From JALSNL01 sp036479585 (GTDB lineage: Bacteria; Bacteroidota; Ignavibacteria; Ignavibacteriales; Melioribacteraceae), in assembly GCA_965224785.1 (NCBI GenBank), contig OZ245062.1, forward strand, positions 1,302,001 to 1,366,000: a stretch of 64,000 nt of DNA. Direction: 5' to 3'. The notes under the pieces are model-generated. The model was not told where the DNA came from. It was given only the letters and a program-made list of their open reading frames with translations, and ran no database searches. A program made the translations under genes and the position numbers. This document shows, in pieces, positions 8,516-18,230 of the stretch. How positions within the stretch are numbered: the first letter of the stretch is position 1; the number at the start of each line of letters is the position of its first letter.

Positions 8516-9148
8516 TTGAATTATATTGATTATATCTTACTCGGGTTACTGTTTGTCGGTTTTGTTCTAGGCTTTAAGGATGGATTAGTTAGAAAGCTAT
8601 TAGGACTAGGGGGATTAATTGCAGCGATTGTGCTAACAATTAATTATTCTACTTCTCTTGGCGAGGAGCTTGCTCCAATGTTTAGTGATGAATTATATTT
8701 GGCAAAAATAGTCTCTGGTTTTTTGATTTTTTTTGGTACTATATTTTTAGTTTCAATAATCAAAAGAATGATACATCCTGCTGATAAAGTAAATAAATTC
8801 ATCAATCAAGTTCTTGGTGGACTTGCTGGAATTATACAAATAGTTTTTATAATTAGTGTGTTTCTATTAATACTAAATGTCCTTGATTTTCCAAGTGATG
8901 AAGATAAAGATGAGTCTCTTTTATATTCATCAGTTTATGGAGTAGTACCTTCTACTCTAGAGTTAATTACTGGGCCAGATTTTGAAGCAAAAGGATTTCT
9001 AAAAGATTATATGAATAGTAAAAATGACTCCAATAAAAAAACGGAAGTGGAACAGACAGAAGAACTTCCAAGTGATGACAAAACTAACGAAAATACAATC
9101 CTAAATCCAGATGATACATCTATTTCTTTGGATTCTTTAATCAATTAG
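8516..9148 (+). CDS. CvpA family membrane protein
   Basis: 210 residues with four predicted membrane segments (about 3-20, 30-47, 64-84 and 99-121), the CvpA architecture, then a polar, acidic tail. CvpA was first linked to colicin V production; its general role is unclear. The start is TTG, directly after the yqeY stop (TAA TTG). The order yqeY-cvpA-mutS2 is tight (22 bases to mutS2), and a CvpA gene ahead of mutS2 is a frequent arrangement in other phyla. Confidence 0.88.
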   Translation: MNYIDYILLGLLFVGFVLGFKDGLVRKLLGLGGLIAAIVLTINYSTSLGEELAPMFSDELYLAKIVSGFLIFFGTIFLVSIIKRMIHPADKVNKFINQVLGGLAGIIQIVFIISVFLLILNVLDFPSDEDKDESLLYSSVYGVVPSTLELITGPDFEAKGFLKDYMNSKNDSNKKTEVEQTEELPSDDKTNENTILNPDDTSISLDSLIN

Positions 9149-9170
9149 ATTAGACATATAACCTTGCAAA

Positions 9171-11510
9171 ATGATTAGTAAAGCAACTCTAGAAAAATTA
9201 GATTATAAAAAAGTATTATCTAATATTTCAAAATATACATCCACTGAAAACGGAAAAGAAAGTATTCTCAAATCATTTCCGTTAAACACCCTTACTGAAG
9301 CAGTCAAAATTGGCAATATGGTTTCCGCAGCAAAGGAAATGTTGATTGAGTTTGACCATCCTCCGATTGAATATATTCCAAATCTTGAGAATGAACTCTC
9401 CAGAAGTAAAGTAATAGGAGCAGTTTTACAAATTGATGTTATTAAAAATATTCTTAGCATGTCAATTACATCAAGAAAAATTAGAAATTATTTCACAAAT
9501 AATTCTCAGTCCACAATTTTTAATAGTTACAAAGAAGCATTATTTCTCGATAAAACTTTTGAATCTAAAATATCAAAAATCTTTAATGAAGCTGGTAGTA
9601 TTAGTGATAGTGCTAGTTCTAAACTAAGAACAATTCGTAAAGAAATTATTTCAAAAAATGAAAACTTAAAGAGTGTTACAAATAATATTCTAAAAAAACT
9701 AAGCTCATCATATTTAGTGCAAGAGGAATATGTAACTCAAAGAGATGGAAGATTAGTCTTACCTATTAAGGCTGCTCACAAACGACATGTTAAAGGATTT
9801 ATACATTCGGAATCGAATACTGGACAAACTGTTTATATTGAACCGGAACAAACATTAGAATTAAACAATGAAATTCTTTCTTTAACATTTGCCGAGAAGA
9901 GAGAAATTGAAAATATATTAAAAGAAATAACCATTCTTGTTGGTTCAAGATCAAGTGAATTAAAATCTTCATTAAGTACTATTTCGGAAATCGATTCTAT
10001 TTTTGCAAAAGCTAAATATTCATTAGAAATGATTGGAGTTTTTCCAACATTCGATGAGAAAAAGTGTTTTAGAATATTGGATGGAAGACATCCTTTGTTG
10101 TTACAAAAGATTGGAAGAAAGAAAACCATTCCCTTAGACTTTTCTTTTGAAGATGATATAGTTATTCTAATTACGGGTCCAAATGCCGGTGGCAAAACTG
10201 TTGTGCTAAAAACCATTGCACTACTATCGTTATTAGTTCAAAGTGGTATTCATGTTCCTTGCCATCCAGATTCAAATTTTATTTTTTTTGAAAATATTAT
10301 GCTAGATATTGGAGATGAGCAATCTATTGAAGATGACTTATCAACTTTCAGTTCTCATCTATCAAATATTAAATCAATATTGGAAAGTGCCAATGAGAAA
10401 TCGTTAGTACTAATTGATGAAATTGGGACTGGAACAGATCCAAGTGAGGGGACTGCTTTGGCAGCATCATTCTTAATTACATTAAGAAATGCTAAAGTAA
10501 AAGTGGTAGCAACAACACATCACGGAAATCTAAAAATACTAGCTTCAGAACTTGAAAGGTTTCAAAACGCTTCCATGGAGTTTGACTTAGAAAATTTAAC
10601 GCCAACATATAAATTTAGACAAGGTGTGCCTGGCTCAAGTTATGCTTTTGAAGTAGCCCAAAAAATTGGATTAAAGACAGATATTATTCAACTTGCTGAA
10701 AAGTATTTAGACTCTGATAAAAATAATATTGAAAAATTTATTATAGAACTTGAAAATAAATCAGTAGAACTTACAAAAAAAATAAACTCATTAGAAATTG
10801 AGAACTCAAGACTTAAGGGCCTTTCTAATTTATACGAAAGAGAAAATAAAAAACTAAAAGAACGAAAAGGTAAAATATTACAAGACACAAAAGACAAAGC
10901 AGAAACCTTCTTAAAAGATATAAATAGTCAATTTGAGAATACAATTAAAAGAATAAAGGAAACAAAAGCTGATACTAAAATAATTAAAGAAGAAAAGAAA
11001 AAAATAAATTTACTTAAAGAAGAGATCACTCAATCATATCAGACTGAAGAGGTTGTTGAAAAAAACAATAGCACATTTGTGAATGGTGATAATGTATCTA
11101 TTAAAGACTCAACAACTAGTGGAACAATTGTAGAGATAGAAAAAAATATTATTACACTTGATACAGGCAATATTAGAATAAAAGCTAATATTAAAAATAT
11201 TATTCATTCCAAAATTAAAAAAGAGAATAAAGAACAAAATTATTTTATTACAGAAATTAGTAGTGCAAAAACAAAATTAGATATTAGAGGTTGGAAACCT
11301 GAAGAAGCTGAATTTGAAATAATAAAGTTTGTGGATGATGCTTATTTAGGCAATTTAAAACATATAGAAATTATTCATGGAAAGGGTAAAGGTGTATTAA
11401 GAGCAACTGTTCATGAAATCTTAAAAAGTCATGATTTAATTGGCGAATTTAATCTAGCCAAAATTGAGTTTGGTGGAGATGGTGTAACAACTATAAGATT
11501 GAAAGAATAA
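9171..11510 (+). CDS. mutS2: Endonuclease MutS2
   Basis: 779 residues. Unlike MutS it lacks the mismatch-reading N-terminal domain and ends in an Smr nuclease domain. It has been linked to recombination control and, in Firmicutes, to rescue of collided ribosomes. Walker A is GPNAGGKT (residues 336-343). Walker B is LVLIDEIGTGTDPSEGTALA, followed by TTHHGNLK. A long charged coiled coil runs about 510-640. The Smr domain at the C-terminus has LDIRGWKPEEAE and IIHGKGKGVLR. Full length and intact. Third gene of the yqeY-cvpA-mutS2 set. Confidence 0.96.
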   Translation: MISKATLEKLDYKKVLSNISKYTSTENGKESILKSFPLNTLTEAVKIGNMVSAAKEMLIEFDHPPIEYIPNLENELSRSKVIGAVLQIDVIKNILSMSITSRKIRNYFTNNSQSTIFNSYKEALFLDKTFESKISKIFNEAGSISDSASSKLRTIRKEIISKNENLKSVTNNILKKLSSSYLVQEEYVTQRDGRLVLPIKAAHKRHVKGFIHSESNTGQTVYIEPEQTLELNNEILSLTFAEKREIENILKEITILVGSRSSELKSSLSTISEIDSIFAKAKYSLEMIGVFPTFDEKKCFRILDGRHPLLLQKIGRKKTIPLDFSFEDDIVILITGPNAGGKTVVLKTIALLSLLVQSGIHVPCHPDSNFIFFENIMLDIGDEQSIEDDLSTFSSHLSNIKSILESANEKSLVLIDEIGTGTDPSEGTALAASFLITLRNAKVKVVATTHHGNLKILASELERFQNASMEFDLENLTPTYKFRQGVPGSSYAFEVAQKIGLKTDIIQLAEKYLDSDKNNIEKFIIELENKSVELTKKINSLEIENSRLKGLSNLYERENKKLKERKGKILQDTKDKAETFLKDINSQFENTIKRIKETKADTKIIKEEKKKINLLKEEITQSYQTEEVVEKNNSTFVNGDNVSIKDSTTSGTIVEIEKNIITLDTGNIRIKANIKNIIHSKIKKENKEQNYFITEISSAKTKLDIRGWKPEEAEFEIIKFVDDAYLGNLKHIEIIHGKGKGVLRATVHEILKSHDLIGEFNLAKIEFGGDGVTTIRLKE

Positions 11511-11597
11511 AAATTACCTGCTTAAATATAAAATCGGATTTGTAATGTTTTGTTTCGCTTTAAATTAGTATATTATAAATTATTTTCTCTTAATTAA

Positions 11598-11604
11598 AAG
11601 GAGG
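11598..11604 (+). promoter_or_regulatory. Shine-Dalgarno that fixes a GTG start for the FadL-like gene
   Basis: AAGGAGG ends four bases before GTG at 11609. The overlapping ATG at 11607 is followed at once by TGA, so only the GTG can be used. Confidence 0.7.
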
Positions 11605-11608
11605 TTAT

Positions 11609-12868
11609 GTGAAAAAACTACTTACTTTAGCTTTGGTGTTTTTCTTATTTACATCAAACTATTTTGCAAGTGGGTTTCAAATTAATGAGCAAGGTTCAAG
11701 AGCAATGGCAATGGGTGGAGCATTTGCTGGTTTAGCAAATGATGCTTCGGCAATGTATTTTAACCCTGCCGGTATTACTCAGTTGACGGGGACACATTTT
11801 TTAGGTGGTGTAACTTTAATTTCTCCATCATCTACTTTTAGGGGACCCTCACCATCAATTGAAGAATCGAAATTAAAGCCACATATTTTTAATCCAATAC
11901 ATTTAAGTATAACACATCAAATAAATGATAAGTTACATCTGGGGTTTTCAGTTGGTAATAATTATGGCTTAGGAACAACTTGGGAAGATGATTGGGTTGG
12001 AAGATTTATGGCAGTTGAAACTGAAATTAGAACATTTTTTATGACTGGTGTCGCTTCGTATAAAGTTTCGGATGTTCTTTCTTTAGGTTTTGGTTACGTG
12101 TTTGCTTATGGCGATGTGTTGATTGGAAAAAAAGCAAATCTTAGTCCTTTTAATGCTGAAGCATATTTAGAACTTAACGGAACTGGAAGTGGATCAGGAT
12201 TTACGGGAGGTATATTACTCACTCCAACTGACGCTATCCAAATTGGACTATCTTATAGAAGTAGAGTTAGAATAGATTTTAACGGCGATGCAACTCCTTC
12301 AGATGCACCATCTCAATATGATGGATTACTGCCTAATGGAGAAATTGATGCAGCATTAATTACACCCGCAAATATTACATTGGGTGTTGCAATTAAACCT
12401 TTGAAGAATTTAACTTTTGTTGCTGATTATCAATATGTTGGCTGGGATAGTTATGATAAATTGGAAGTTAAGTTTGCTGATTATACTTTTCGTGATGGTA
12501 GCAAAAGTACAACGTCTATTAGAGATTTTGAAAATGGTTTTATTGCAAGAGCCGGAGTAGAGTATGGTTTGAGTGAATCTTTAGATCTTAGAGCTGGAAT
12601 TTTTTATGATAAAAACCCCGTTAAGGATGAAAGACTTGATCCTACTTTACCTGATTCAGATAGATTAGGGTTTAATGGTGGTTTTGGTTATAGTTTAACT
12701 GAAAGTATTTCTTTTGATCTTGCATATATGTTCTTACGTTTCGATGAAAGAACAATAACAAATTCGCATGAAAGTTATAGTGGCTTAAGTAATAGTATTG
12801 CTCCAATGAACGGAGTTTACAATTCAACTGCTCACTTACTTTCTCTAACATTTTCTTATAAATTATAA
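11609..12868 (+). CDS. OmpP1/FadL/TodX family outer-membrane transport protein
   Basis: 419-residue outer-membrane beta-barrel for hydrophobic substrates such as fatty acids. A signal peptide (MKKLLTLALVFFLFTSNYFA) is followed by SGFQINEQGSRAMAMGGAF, the family N-terminus, and NDASAMYFNPAGITQL, the hatch-region signature. It ends in an amphipathic strand, LSLTFSYKL. GTG start. An SGNH-hydrolase lipoprotein follows 18 bases later, so substrate release and uptake may be linked. The ligand cannot be read from sequence. Confidence 0.92.
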   Translation: MKKLLTLALVFFLFTSNYFASGFQINEQGSRAMAMGGAFAGLANDASAMYFNPAGITQLTGTHFLGGVTLISPSSTFRGPSPSIEESKLKPHIFNPIHLSITHQINDKLHLGFSVGNNYGLGTTWEDDWVGRFMAVETEIRTFFMTGVASYKVSDVLSLGFGYVFAYGDVLIGKKANLSPFNAEAYLELNGTGSGSGFTGGILLTPTDAIQIGLSYRSRVRIDFNGDATPSDAPSQYDGLLPNGEIDAALITPANITLGVAIKPLKNLTFVADYQYVGWDSYDKLEVKFADYTFRDGSKSTTSIRDFENGFIARAGVEYGLSESLDLRAGIFYDKNPVKDERLDPTLPDSDRLGFNGGFGYSLTESISFDLAYMFLRFDERTITNSHESYSGLSNSIAPMNGVYNSTAHLLSLTFSYKL

Positions 12869-12886
12869 TTTGGAGGGAATTGATAA

Positions 12887-14287
12887 ATGAACAAAAATAA
12901 AATATTTATAGTTGTATCAATAATTATTTCTTCAGTTTTATTTCTTAACTGTGAAGATAGAAATGATATTACTGCTCCCGAACAAAGCCAAACTGGTAAT
13001 GCTGACTTTACAAGGTTTGTAACTATTGGTAATAGTCTTACTGCAGGTTACCAAAGTGGAGCATTATATGAGGACGGACAAAAATATTCTTACGGAAAAA
13101 TGATTGCTGATCAAGTTGGTACATCGTATGAACAATCAACAGTTAGTAACCCAGGTATTGGTGGTAGGATTGAAGTTAAATCTATTAGTCCATTTGCTAC
13201 TTCAACTCAACCAGCAGATGCTGGACAACCAACTAATTTAGGTTATGCTGGAATATATAATAATCTAGGAATACCTGGTATCCTTTTAGCAGATGTACTT
13301 TTAACAAAAGAATCTCCATCACAGTTTGTTGGTGCAAATCCTTTAATTGATGTAGTCTTAAGGAAGCAAGGAAAATCAGTTTTAGAATCAGCACTAGCTG
13401 CACAGCCAACATTCGTATCAGTTTGGATTGGGAATAATGATATATTAGGATATGCAACAAGTGGTGGTTTATTACCTCATACACCTACAGCAACTTTCGG
13501 ACAACTTTATACTCAATTAATTGGTGCATTAGCTCAAGCTGGAATTAAAGGAGTTGTGGCTAATATTGCTAACGTAAAAGATGTTCCATTTTTTACCACT
13601 GTTGGACCTCAAGTTGGTTTAGCGTTAAAAAATGTTGCTGCTGTTAATCCAGCAGTTAAAGGATTGGTATATCAACTTAGTGTTGCACCATTCATTGGTT
13701 TAGCAACAATAAATGATTTACTATCGAAAAAAGTTTTTGTTACACTGAAAGGATCTGCTGCAGCTGCATTTTTAGGTGATGCAACCGGAGCATATTATAC
13801 TAGTACTGGAGTTACTGTTCCTGCAAATGTTGATGTATCTAAACCATTTGGACTAACACCAGAAAATCCATTCCCAAATGGATTCATTCTTGATCTAGCT
13901 GAACAATTAGAAGTTGAAACTGTTACAGCAAGTTTTAATGCTTCTATTGCTAGTGCGGCAACTCAGTTTGGGTTTGTGTTAGCTAATATGAATGATTTCT
14001 TTGGTGAAGTATCGGCAAATGGAATTGTTGAAAATGGAGTTTCATTCTCAACACAATATATTCATGGTGGTTTGTTTAGTCTTGATGGAGTTCATCCTAC
14101 AAGTCAAGGATATGCAGTTATTGCTAATAAATTTATTGATGCAATCAATTCCTCTTATCAAGCAAAAATTCCTAAGATAAATATTTCAACAATTCCAGGA
14201 AGTTTAGAGTTAGCCAAAAGAGCTAAATCTAACCTAAGTGAAATCCCTACTTTTGATGCTGGTACATTTGATGGATATTTATTTTAG
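12887..14287 (+). CDS. SGNH/GDSL hydrolase family lipoprotein
   Basis: 466 residues with lipobox LFLNC at the end of the signal peptide. SGNH blocks are visible: block I TIGNSLTAGYQSGA (catalytic Ser), block III WIGNNDILG (Asn) and block V SLDGVHPTSQGYAVIAN (Asp and His). The family hydrolyses esters of lipids, sugars or other acyl groups; here the protein is lipid-anchored. The spacing between blocks is larger than in small SGNH esterases. It is cotranscribed with the FadL-like porin upstream. Block I reads GNS instead of GDS, which occurs in this branch. Confidence 0.88.
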   Translation: MNKNKIFIVVSIIISSVLFLNCEDRNDITAPEQSQTGNADFTRFVTIGNSLTAGYQSGALYEDGQKYSYGKMIADQVGTSYEQSTVSNPGIGGRIEVKSISPFATSTQPADAGQPTNLGYAGIYNNLGIPGILLADVLLTKESPSQFVGANPLIDVVLRKQGKSVLESALAAQPTFVSVWIGNNDILGYATSGGLLPHTPTATFGQLYTQLIGALAQAGIKGVVANIANVKDVPFFTTVGPQVGLALKNVAAVNPAVKGLVYQLSVAPFIGLATINDLLSKKVFVTLKGSAAAAFLGDATGAYYTSTGVTVPANVDVSKPFGLTPENPFPNGFILDLAEQLEVETVTASFNASIASAATQFGFVLANMNDFFGEVSANGIVENGVSFSTQYIHGGLFSLDGVHPTSQGYAVIANKFIDAINSSYQAKIPKINISTIPGSLELAKRAKSNLSEIPTFDAGTFDGYLF

Positions 14288-14362
14288 TAAAAATTACTAA
14301 TTGATTATTAAATAATGGCTGATTATTTTTGAATAGTTAGTCATAAAATTAAAGTGAATAAA

Positions 14363-14947
14363 ATGAAAATAATATTAAGTTTTGTCGTACTACTATTTAG
14401 TATAAGTGCTTGTTCCATATTTCAAGAAACTACTTCTTATGATGATATTGAACTTAGTGGTGAGAATAACAATACAGAAGAAGTTTATGTTTTTGATGAA
14501 GGAAATAGTATAGAAGAAAGTGCAGTAAACAATAATTCTACTTCTACAGAAGAAATAGAAAAAATAGAACAAGAAGTTTCAGAAACAATAACTGGAACAC
14601 TTACAGTTGCTGAAGATGAAATTCCGATTGCAGAAACAATACCAGTAACTGAAACAGAATATAGTGAACCAACTAATACTTCTTCAACCACTTACGAAAA
14701 GTATCAAGATTATGGGACTCAACATTATATTCAACTTGGAGCATTTTCTTCTTTGAAAAGAGCTGAAAGATTTTCATCACAAGTTTCAGACAATGTTTCT
14801 TTTACATTGAGTGTACTCTATCAAGGTACAACTTCTTTGTATGTTGTAAGAAGCTCTGCATTCGCTACAAAAGGAGAAGCAGAAGCAACACGAAATGATT
14901 TAAGAAGAAGAAATATTTACAAAGATTCTTTTATTATAACTGAATAA
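14363..14947 (+). CDS. SPOR domain-containing lipoprotein
   Basis: 194 residues from ATG 14363; GTG at 14354 would add three residues. The lipobox is SISAC. A low-complexity Glu/Thr/Ser-rich linker (about 20-110) is followed by a SPOR domain (about 115-190) beginning HYIQLGAFSSLKRAERF and ending FIITE. SPOR domains bind glycan strands lacking stem peptides, often at division sites. The layout suggests an outer-membrane-anchored protein reaching down to peptidoglycan. It lies between the SGNH lipoprotein and ssb. Confidence 0.85.
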   Translation: MKIILSFVVLLFSISACSIFQETTSYDDIELSGENNNTEEVYVFDEGNSIEESAVNNNSTSTEEIEKIEQEVSETITGTLTVAEDEIPIAETIPVTETEYSEPTNTSSTTYEKYQDYGTQHYIQLGAFSSLKRAERFSSQVSDNVSFTLSVLYQGTTSLYVVRSSAFATKGEAEATRNDLRRRNIYKDSFIITE

Positions 14948-14987
14948 TTTTTTACGATAATTTTTTTAATCCGTATAGGAGATATTT

Positions 14988-15434
14988 ATGGCGTTCTCAT
15001 TAAACAAAGTAATGCTTATTGGTAATTTAGGACAAGATGCAGAACATAGATTTACAACGAATAATAATGAAGTTAGTACTTTTTCAATTGCTACAACTCA
15101 TAGCTATAAAGGAAAAGATGGTAACTATGTTAATGAAACTACTTGGCATAATATTGTACTTTGGGGAGCTTCAGATTTTTTAAAAAATGCTCTTAAAAAA
15201 GGAAAGAAGTTTTATATAGAAGGACGAATTAGCAAACGAGATTATGAAAATAAAGATGGACAAAAAATTTATGTAACAGAAGTTCTTGCAGATAAATTTG
15301 CGTGCATTCCACTTGATAGTAATGCTGGCGGTGGCGGAACTTTTTCATCTCAGCAACAAACAACAACAACTTCTTCTTCAGCTCCGGAAGCTATTGATAA
15401 TAGCACATCTGAAGAGGACGATTTACCATTTTAA
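14988..15434 (+). CDS. ssb: Single-stranded DNA-binding protein
   Basis: 148 residues. An OB fold (about 1-108) contains KVMLIGNLGQDAEHRFT, VSTFSIATTHSY, TTWHNIVLWG and KKGKKFYIEGRISKRDYENKDG, followed by a Gly/Gln/Thr/Ser linker and the exact acidic tip EEDDLPF used to recruit repair and replication partners. It starts at ATG after TAGGAGA. The gene that follows is a GldE/CorC-like membrane protein, an order also known in Bacteroidetes. Confidence 0.97.
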   Translation: MAFSLNKVMLIGNLGQDAEHRFTTNNNEVSTFSIATTHSYKGKDGNYVNETTWHNIVLWGASDFLKNALKKGKKFYIEGRISKRDYENKDGQKIYVTEVLADKFACIPLDSNAGGGGTFSSQQQTTTTSSSAPEAIDNSTSEEDDLPF

Positions 15435-15471
15435 TTTATTTTGTTAAACAATAGAGGTTAATAGTAATTTC

Positions 15472-16752
15472 TTGGATGTTGGCTCGATTTACGGAATAAT
15501 TACCTTAATTATTCTGCTGATTTTTTCTGCAATATTTTCTGGTTCTGAAGTTGCTCTTTTTTCTTTAGATGAAAAAAAACTTTCAGAACTAAAAAATAAT
15601 TCACATCTTATTGGCAAATATATATCTACTTTGCTTCAATACCCTCGTAGGTTACTTGTTACAATACTTATAGGAAATACTATATTTAATGTAGCTGCAT
15701 CAATAATATCTGTAACATTAGCTTTAAGATTGGCAGAGGTTTACGGATATGAAAAAGATATTGCTCTGATTGTTCAAATTTTATTGTTAACAATTATTGT
15801 AATTATATTTGCAGAAATTACTCCAAAAGTTTGGGCAAACAAACACCCAATAAAATTTTCTAAAATAATTGCAATACCTTTATATGTAACATATTTAGTT
15901 ATTAGTCCAATTTCAAAAATCCTAACAAATACAATTCACTTTTTTATTTCCAAAATTAAAATTGATAAAACTAAAACTGCACTCTCTACTGATGAAATTG
16001 CCGAGCTTGCTGATATTGGAATTGAAAAGGGAACTATTGAAGAAGACGAGCATGAATTGTTACGCGGATTAGAAACCTTTGGAACAATGCTTGTGCGTGA
16101 AGTTATGACACCTCGTGTAGATATGATTTCTGTTCCATCATCCATAAAATTAGATGAACTTCTCGAATTAATTAATAAAACTGGTAAAAGTAGAATTCCG
16201 GTTTATAAAGATGATTTGGATAATATCTTAGGGATTTTGTATGCTAAAGATATGTTACCTTACCTAAATAATAAAAATGATGGGAAACGATTTTCTATAA
16301 AAAGTGTAATGAGAGAAAATAATTTTGTTCCTGAAACAAAATTAATTAGTAAGCAAATGCAAGAGTTTCAAGAAATGAAAACACATATCAGTATTGTAGT
16401 AGATGAATACGGAGGAACTGCCGGAATTATTACATTGGAAGATATTCTTGAAGAAATTGTTGGTGAAATAAGAGATGAACATGATAAAGATGAAAATGAA
16501 TTTGTTAAACTTGAGGGAAATAAATATCAAGTTTTAGGTAAACTTAGTATGGATGAATTAGAAGAGTTGTTTGAATTCTCAATTGAAGAAGCTGATGAAG
16601 ACTATGATACCATTGGTGGATACATACTTAATCACACGGGGACAATTCCGGAAATTGGATTTACTTTTGAAGAATACGGATTAAAGTTTACTGTCTTGGA
16701 TGTTTCGGAAAACAGAATAAATATAGTTGAAGTTGAAAAATTAAATGATTAG
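15472..16752 (+). CDS. Hemolysin C/CorC-family CNNM transporter (GldE-like)
   Basis: 426 residues with DUF21/CNNM membrane domain (about 1-170, GSEVALFSLDEKKLSEL and ITPKVWANKHP), a CBS pair (about 200-325, VREVMTPRVDMISV and IVVDEYGGTAGIITLEDILEEIVGEI) and a CorC_HlyC domain at the end (IGGYILNHTGTIPEIG). The family includes Mg/Co efflux proteins and the Bacteroidetes gliding protein GldE. Position directly after ssb is the place of gldE in Flavobacteria, but no gldD follows, so GldE is a possibility rather than a call. It starts at TTG. Confidence 0.87.
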   Translation: MDVGSIYGIITLIILLIFSAIFSGSEVALFSLDEKKLSELKNNSHLIGKYISTLLQYPRRLLVTILIGNTIFNVAASIISVTLALRLAEVYGYEKDIALIVQILLLTIIVIIFAEITPKVWANKHPIKFSKIIAIPLYVTYLVISPISKILTNTIHFFISKIKIDKTKTALSTDEIAELADIGIEKGTIEEDEHELLRGLETFGTMLVREVMTPRVDMISVPSSIKLDELLELINKTGKSRIPVYKDDLDNILGILYAKDMLPYLNNKNDGKRFSIKSVMRENNFVPETKLISKQMQEFQEMKTHISIVVDEYGGTAGIITLEDILEEIVGEIRDEHDKDENEFVKLEGNKYQVLGKLSMDELEELFEFSIEEADEDYDTIGGYILNHTGTIPEIGFTFEEYGLKFTVLDVSENRINIVEVEKLND

Positions 16753-16868
16753 TATTTTTTTTAGATAGCTATAAAAAGTGAAATGTTAACTAAATTTTAC
16801 ATGCTTTCTTATATTAAAGTAGAGAGTACTTTTCCTGAACAATCAATAATCTAAACAAACTTTTTATT

Positions 16869-17249
16869 ATGAAAAAAGGATGTTTCATCTCTGTAATATT
16901 ATTTTTAACACTTATTCTTGTAGCAACATTTTATATATTTAAGTACTACAATGATGATATAACTCATTTTGGAAAAACCAAAGTGCTTGAATTGACAAAA
17001 ACTAGATTGATTTCTGGCTTGAATGAATTAGATGATAAGCAATATGTAGATTCATTAAAATATTCAATTGATAAGTATTTAGCAAAAATGGAAGAAGATA
17101 GTTTAAGCAAAAATTACAGCAACATAAAAAAACTTGAAGAACTAGTTGATAACTTTGATGTGATTTTACTTGACAAACATATTAGTCTAGCTGAATATAA
17201 ATTTATAACCAAACAACTTAATAAAAATGACAAACGAAAAAAAAACTGA
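16869..17249 (+). CDS. Hypothetical protein with one membrane helix, upstream of and overlapping the MCE gene
   Basis: 126 residues. A single N-terminal membrane helix (about 6-26, FISVILFLTLILVATFYIF) is followed by a mostly helical, charged soluble part. The frame overlaps the MCE gene by 23 bases, so the two are probably co-translated and may form an envelope complex. No known family was recognised. Confidence 0.72.
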   Translation: MKKGCFISVILFLTLILVATFYIFKYYNDDITHFGKTKVLELTKTRLISGLNELDDKQYVDSLKYSIDKYLAKMEEDSLSKNYSNIKKLEELVDNFDVILLDKHISLAEYKFITKQLNKNDKRKKN

Positions 17250-18141
17250 AATTAAAGTTGGTGTAACTGTATTTGTTGCATTAGTAGTTCTTGCAATTAT
17301 ATTTGGTTGGGCGAAGAACTTTAATTTACAAGAAAATAATAATATTATTAGTGTAAAATTTCCGACAGTTGCTGGGTTAGAAATTGCGGATATGGTTAGT
17401 GTTAATGGGGTTCGCAAGGGTTTAGTTAATTCAATTAATTCTGATGGGAACTATGCCAAAGTAGAAATTAAGTTTAGTGAGCCTGTTCAACTTAAAGAAG
17501 ATGCAACTTTTTCTATAATGATGCTTGATTTAATGGGTGGAAAAAAAATAGAAATAAACGCTGGTAATTCTGATAAAGTAATTGATTATACAAAAATATA
17601 CTTTGGAAAATTTGCTGGTGATGTTGCAACTTCAATGGAAATGTTAAGTTCTGTACAAACCGATTTAGTTGATGTTATTAGAGAAGTTAAATTCTCGTTA
17701 GTTAATATAAATAAATTCTTTGCTGATTCTACTTTTACAAAAGATGTTTCATCCTCTGTAAAATCTATGAAGCGTATAACAAATAATTTAGACGAACTTA
17801 TTATTGAAAACAAACAAATGTTAACTGAAACAATTGCTAACACTAGTGAACTAACAAATAATGCAAATAGAATATTAGATGAAAATTCAGCAAATATTAA
17901 ATTAGCAATTGAGAACCTAAACTCAACTCTTACTTCAAGTGGTGAGTTATTGACCAAGTTAAATTCTCTTTCCGATGAAATTACAAATAAAGAAAACAAC
18001 ATTGGCAAACTTATTTATGATGAAGATTTAGTAAGTGATTTGAAAATTTCTTTTAAGCAAATAAAAGAATTATTAGAAATTGTAAATAAGCAATTAAAAG
18101 ATGGCGGACTTGAAGTTAAAGCAGATGTTGATTTGTTTTAA
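17227..18141 (+). CDS. MlaD/MCE-family lipid transport protein
   Basis: 304 residues. N-terminal helix (about 12-28) and an MCE domain (about 38-115: VKFPTVAGLEIADMVSVNG VRKG, LDLMGGKKIEI), then a long helical tail with SNSAN-type repeats of Asn/Ser/Leu. MCE proteins form hexameric rings that pass lipids between inner and outer membranes. No MlaE permease or MlaF ATPase gene is adjacent, so partners must be encoded elsewhere. The start at 17227 lies within the upstream gene. Confidence 0.9.
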   Translation: MTNEKKTEIKVGVTVFVALVVLAIIFGWAKNFNLQENNNIISVKFPTVAGLEIADMVSVNGVRKGLVNSINSDGNYAKVEIKFSEPVQLKEDATFSIMMLDLMGGKKIEINAGNSDKVIDYTKIYFGKFAGDVATSMEMLSSVQTDLVDVIREVKFSLVNINKFFADSTFTKDVSSSVKSMKRITNNLDELIIENKQMLTETIANTSELTNNANRILDENSANIKLAIENLNSTLTSSGELLTKLNSLSDEITNKENNIGKLIYDEDLVSDLKISFKQIKELLEIVNKQLKDGGLEVKADVDLF

Positions 18142-18230
18142 GAAAATAAGCAAGAAATAATTTTAACTATAGATTCATAAAATTGAAGTTCTTCTTATTA
18201 AAATAATAATATTAATCCTTAGGAGTAGTT

